A DNA stretch of 64,000 bases from Mesorhizobium sp. M1D.F.Ca.ET.043.01.1.1 (GTDB lineage Bacteria; Pseudomonadota; Alphaproteobacteria; Rhizobiales; Rhizobiaceae). The translations under genes were made by a program, and so were the position numbers. Where the stretch lies: assembly GCF_003952385.1 (NCBI RefSeq), contig NZ_CP034444.1, forward strand, positions 124,001 through 188,000. Reading direction: 5' to 3'. This document shows positions 61,199 through 64,000 of the stretch, one piece after another; positions within the stretch are counted from its first letter, which is position 1, and each line of letters opens with the position of its first letter. The notes beneath the pieces are model-generated. The model was given only the letters and a program-made list of their open reading frames with translations, was not told the DNA's origin and did not search any database.

Positions 61199-62434
61199 TC
61201 AATACCCGCCTGCCCTCGCCGGCACCGGCTGCGGGCCGAACGCGGCGCGCGCGGGCTCCTCGCGCGCCGGCTTGGCGCGGGCCGGGCCGAGACCGGCGAG
61301 CCATTCCAGATAGAGCGCCAGCGCGAACTGCATGGCGATGCCGGCGGCGATCAACAGCGTGTCATAGGCCAGGCCGCCCGGATTGATCAGTTTCAGCACC
61401 TGGGCCGCCATGGCGATCACCGTGCCGGCTATGAACACCGGCAGCGAACGCTTGCCGAGGATCGCCAGCGGATTGTCGGGCCTGACGCGGAAGAGATTCG
61501 ACACGGCCGGCAGGGCGACGATCATGTAGCTGACCGCCAGGATGTGCAGCAGCCGCGGCAGCGACAGGAAGGTCTTATCGAAGCCGCCGATCACCACCGG
61601 CAGGTTGAACCAGGTGATCTGCCCCCAGAGCGGGCTGTGCACCCAGATCGCCGCGCCGATCACATAGACCAAGGCAAAGCCCACCAGCCAGCGGTTGAGC
61701 GGAATCTCCCCGCCGCGCCTGACGTGGAGCATGGCGGCAAGGCCGATGTTGAACAGGAACTGCCAGGACAGCGGGTTGAGGAACCAGAGACCCGGCTCCG
61801 GATAGTTCGGCGGCGCGATCTGCCAGACCCCGGCAACCAGCCACAGCAGACCGGACACAATCAGCGCAGCCACCGGTCGGTAGCTGACGAACAGGACGAA
61901 GGCCGGCGCCGCCAGCAGCAGCGCGGCATAGACCGGCAGGATGTTGTTGTAGCCGAGTTGATGGCCGAGCGTGACGATGCCGAGCAGCACTTCCGGCGTG
62001 TTCTTCATCAGCGGCTCGATGTTGATCATTTTCAACAGCTCCGGCCGATGGGCAAACATCGCCGCGGCGCAGAACATGGCGATCACCGCCATGGTGATGA
62101 CGATATGGGTGACATAGAGCACGCCGGCGCGCCGCCACATCTTCAGGGTCGCCAGCAGCCTGCCGCCGGGCTTGAACTTGGTGCCATAGGCAAGCGCCAC
62201 CGAGATGCCGGAGATCAATACGAAGGCCTCGGCCGCATCGGAAAAGCCGAGGTTCTTGTAGGTCAGGTTCTCGAAGAAGGTGCCCGGCACATGATCGACG
62301 AAAATGGTGAGCAGCGCGAGCGCGCGCAGCACGTCGATACGCGTGTCGCGATCTTTGATACGCGCATCGCGATCATAGATACGCGCATCGCGATCATGGA
62401 TACGCATGTCGCGCTCAGAAACGGGGATGGTCAT
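61199..62434 (-). CDS. opgC: OpgC-family glucan modification membrane protein
   Basis: A 411-residue inner-membrane protein with about ten helices. The OpgC pattern is clear: IDVLRALALLTIFVDHVPGT, AAEAFVLISGISVALAYGTK, LPVYAALLLAAPAFVLFV and NPLSWQFLFNIGLAAML. In Rhodobacter and rhizobia OpgC succinylates osmoregulated periplasmic glucans. ATG 62434 is chosen over a TTG two codons before. The N-terminal 32 residues carry four copies of a seven-residue repeat (RDARIxD), encoded by a 21-bp tandem repeat. It runs toward the LacI-family gene. Confidence 0.88.
   Translation of the reverse strand: MTIPVSERDMRIHDRDARIYDRDARIKDRDTRIDVLRALALLTIFVDHVPGTFFENLTYKNLGFSDAAEAFVLISGISVALAYGTKFKPGGRLLATLKMWRRAGVLYVTHIVITMAVIAMFCAAAMFAHRPELLKMINIEPLMKNTPEVLLGIVTLGHQLGYNNILPVYAALLLAAPAFVLFVSYRPVAALIVSGLLWLVAGVWQIAPPNYPEPGLWFLNPLSWQFLFNIGLAAMLHVRRGGEIPLNRWLVGFALVYVIGAAIWVHSPLWGQITWFNLPVVIGGFDKTFLSLPRLLHILAVSYMIVALPAVSNLFRVRPDNPLAILGKRSLPVFIAGTVIAMAAQVLKLINPGGLAYDTLLIAAGIAMQFALALYLEWLAGLGPARAKPAREEPARAAFGPQPVPARAGGY
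62336..62419. repeat. Four 21-bp tandem repeats within the opgC 5' end
   Basis: Units start at 62336, 62357, 62378 and 62399. The inner two differ at one position; the outer two are more diverged. The 21-bp period keeps the reading frame and adds seven residues (R-D-x-R-I-x-D) per unit. Confidence 0.95.
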
Positions 62435-62636
62435 CGACAAAAGGCCTCAGAGCTGGTGTTTCATCTCCAGCAATGCGACCCCCGACGCACCGCTTCGATT
62501 CCTCCCGTCGGGAGTCTATCGGCGCAGAAACGGTCTGAAATGCGCCCGGTTCAATCAACTTTCGCGGAGCTTGAAAACATTCCGTTTTGAAGCCGGCAAA
62601 TCAGCGAAATCACCATGAAATCAACAGGATGTGATC

Positions 62637-63329
62637 ATGTCCGAACATGTCAACAAAAACAGCGTGCTGCACGATGATCTGCCTTTTTCCTACCGCTTGA
62701 TGAAACCGGCAAATGACAGCGGCGAATGCCTTTTCGTTCTGCACGGATCGGGGGTGGACGAAACGACGCTGGCGCCGCTGGCAAGGCAGATCGCGCCGCG
62801 CGCTGTGCTTGTCGCGGCACGCGGCCGCATCCGCCAGGAGGACGGTTTCCGCTGGTTCGAGCGAATCACGCCGACCAGTTTCGAGCAGTCGAGCATCCGC
62901 GCCGAGACGGCTGCCTTCGCCCGATTCGCAACTGAAGCCGCGCAACGCCACGGGCTCGATCTCTCACGCTCGACTTTCCTCGGTTATTCGAACGGCGCCA
63001 ATCTGGTTTCCACGCTCATGCTGCTTCATCCCGGGCTGGTGCCGCAGGCTGCATTGCTGAGAGCGATGCCGGTGCTCGACGACGCGCCGGCGACCGATCT
63101 CGCCGGAACGCGGGTGCTGATCATCGCCGGCGCGGCAGACCAGACCTATGGGCCCTTCGCGCCGGCCCTGGTGACGCTGCTGAGCGAGCGCGGCTCCGAG
63201 GTCGATGCGCGCATCGTCGCGTCGGGCCATGAATTCGGTGATGCCGACACCGCGATCGCACGGCAGTGGCTTGCCGGGTCTGCGCCGACTGCCCGCAGCA
63301 CGCTTCCATCGCCCGGTGCTGAAGGGTAG
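62637..63329 (+). CDS. Alpha/beta hydrolase (phospholipase/carboxylesterase family)
   Basis: A 230-residue hydrolase. The nucleophile Ser is in FLGYSNGAN (GxSxG), the Asp is in GAADQTYGPF, and the His is in ASGHEFGDAD. The oxyanion loop is LFVLHGSGVDETTLAPLA. This is the plan of carboxylesterase/MhqD-like proteins. ATG 62637 (MSEHVNKNSV) has AGGA seven bases upstream and is preferred to a GTG six bases earlier. It is divergent from opgC. The substrate is unknown. Confidence 0.87.
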   Translation: MSEHVNKNSVLHDDLPFSYRLMKPANDSGECLFVLHGSGVDETTLAPLARQIAPRAVLVAARGRIRQEDGFRWFERITPTSFEQSSIRAETAAFARFATEAAQRHGLDLSRSTFLGYSNGANLVSTLMLLHPGLVPQAALLRAMPVLDDAPATDLAGTRVLIIAGAADQTYGPFAPALVTLLSERGSEVDARIVASGHEFGDADTAIARQWLAGSAPTARSTLPSPGAEG

Positions 63330-63423
63330 CGCATCTCACAGATCGGCAGGGCGTGCCGCTCCATTGTCATATCTCTGTCATACACTGTCTATCGAGATAC
63401 CGTTCGCTCAGGGGGAGGTCCCA

Positions 63424-64000
63424 ATGGCCGACGAGAACAGCATCACTCTGCTCGACGACACTTCGAAATTGCCTGCCATCGCCGCAAGCCCAAGTGAGGT
63501 CGCCAGGATCGAAGGTGGCATCGACATCGGCGACCGCGCCGCGATTTCCGTCTTCGGCGATCGCGCCCAGCAGTCGGTCAGCGACTACGCCGACAAGATT
63601 CTCTCGCAGATCCGCAACCGCGATCTCGGCGATACCGGCACGCTGCTCACCGATATCATCATGAAGGCGAAGAACCTCGACCCTGCCTCGCTGAAGGAGG
63701 AAGGGTTCCTGAGCAATCTGTTCTCCTCGTTCAAGGCACGGCTCGAGCGCTTCAAGGAAAAATACGAGGACGTCGCCGGCCAGATCGACCGCATCGGCCT
63801 GGAGCTCGACCGCCACAAGGACACGCTGCGACGCGACATCGCCGTCCTCGACGACCTGCATGAGCAGACCAAGGATTCGATCCTCAAGCTCGATGCCTAT
63901 GTCCAGGCCGGCAAGAAATTCGTCGACGACTACCGCGCCAACCAACTGCCGAAGCTCAAAGCCGAGGCCGACGCCAAGGCCGGCGATGCCGGCGGCACGC
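63424..64000 (+). CDS. TelA/KlaA-like toxic anion resistance family protein (3' end beyond the window)
   Basis: The first 192 codons of a protein matching the TelA family: GDRAQQSVSDYADKILSQIR, NRDLGDTGTLLTDIIMKAKN, LFSSFKARLERFKEKYEDVA, then a helical segment with QIDRIGLELDRHKDTLRRDI. ATG 63424 has GGGGGAGG upstream. TelA homologues were named for tellurite resistance on plasmids, but the chromosomal ones are implicated in general cell-surface or antimicrobial stress. The end of the gene lies beyond the window. Confidence 0.85.
   Translation, partial: MADENSITLLDDTSKLPAIAASPSEVARIEGGIDIGDRAAISVFGDRAQQSVSDYADKILSQIRNRDLGDTGTLLTDIIMKAKNLDPASLKEEGFLSNLFSSFKARLERFKEKYEDVAGQIDRIGLELDRHKDTLRRDIAVLDDLHEQTKDSILKLDAYVQAGKKFVDDYRANQLPKLKAEADAKAGDAGGT

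Overview
The window is high-GC chromosomal DNA from an alphaproteobacterium of the order Hyphomicrobiales, most likely Mesorhizobium or a close relative. Evidence for this is the gene order plsX-fabH-ihfA-merR, the order ribH-ribE-ribD-nrdR-...-glyA, an LdtR-type MarR regulator beside an L,D-transpeptidase, a K+-independent H+-pyrophosphatase, a cbp3/bamE pair, and several palindromic intergenic repeats of a kind familiar from rhizobial genomes. It is mainly core chromosome. I see no prophage, transposase, CRISPR array or plasmid function.

Layout. 1-4.8 kb: a membrane acyltransferase cut by the left edge, agmatinase, argC, heme A synthase and a DUF2842 protein. 4.8-19.8 kb: a surface-polysaccharide region with a polysaccharide deacetylase, a CelD/BcsL-like acetyltransferase, a Wzz/ExoP-like co-polymerase whose kinase domain looks dead, a Wza-like lipoprotein, a GT4 glycosyltransferase, an undecaprenyl-phosphate sugar-phosphate transferase, an O-antigen ligase/polymerase and a sugar O-methyltransferase. 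A frameshifted ATPase-type regulator and a DUF1127 gene sit inside it. 20-23.4 kb: tRNA-Pro(GGG), a YbaK-family deacylase, and small accessory genes (XRE regulator, a frameshifted exported protein, a histidine-rich exported microprotein, a four-cysteine exported protein, a DUF883-like protein). 23.5-30.8 kb: MerR, IhfA, FabH, PlsX, DUF177, Cbp3, BamE and H+-PPase. 30.9-35 kb: an OsmU/YehZYXW-type osmoprotectant ABC transporter. 35.2-42.3 kb: MFS, nusB, the riboflavin genes, nrdR, a GlpM-like gene and glyA. 42.5-50.6 kb: a CPA1 antiporter, a frameshifted LuxR gene, the L,D-transpeptidase/LdtR locus, an enoyl-CoA hydratase-family enzyme and an isoprenylcysteine methyltransferase-like protein. 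50.7-64 kb: DUF2066, hemB, a DHFR-like reductase, PPK2, aldo/keto reductase, GT90, a divergent GntR/MFS pair with an operator, DUF423, a LacI-family regulator facing two tandem paralogous microprotein genes that share one operator motif, OpgC with a 21-bp tandem repeat, an alpha/beta hydrolase, and a TelA-like gene cut by the right edge.

The least explained part is 59.58-61.19 kb. Two 45-47-residue paralogous proteins each have, just upstream, a near-perfect copy of the palindrome TTGRATCGATYCAA. A further copy precedes the adjacent lacI-family gene, which suggests a self-contained regulon. Three genes (regulator at 12.6-15.0 kb, exported protein at 21.3 kb, LuxR at 44.7 kb) need a single-base correction to read through. 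Real decay and consensus error cannot be told apart from the sequence alone. All family assignments come from reading motifs; no database search was run.
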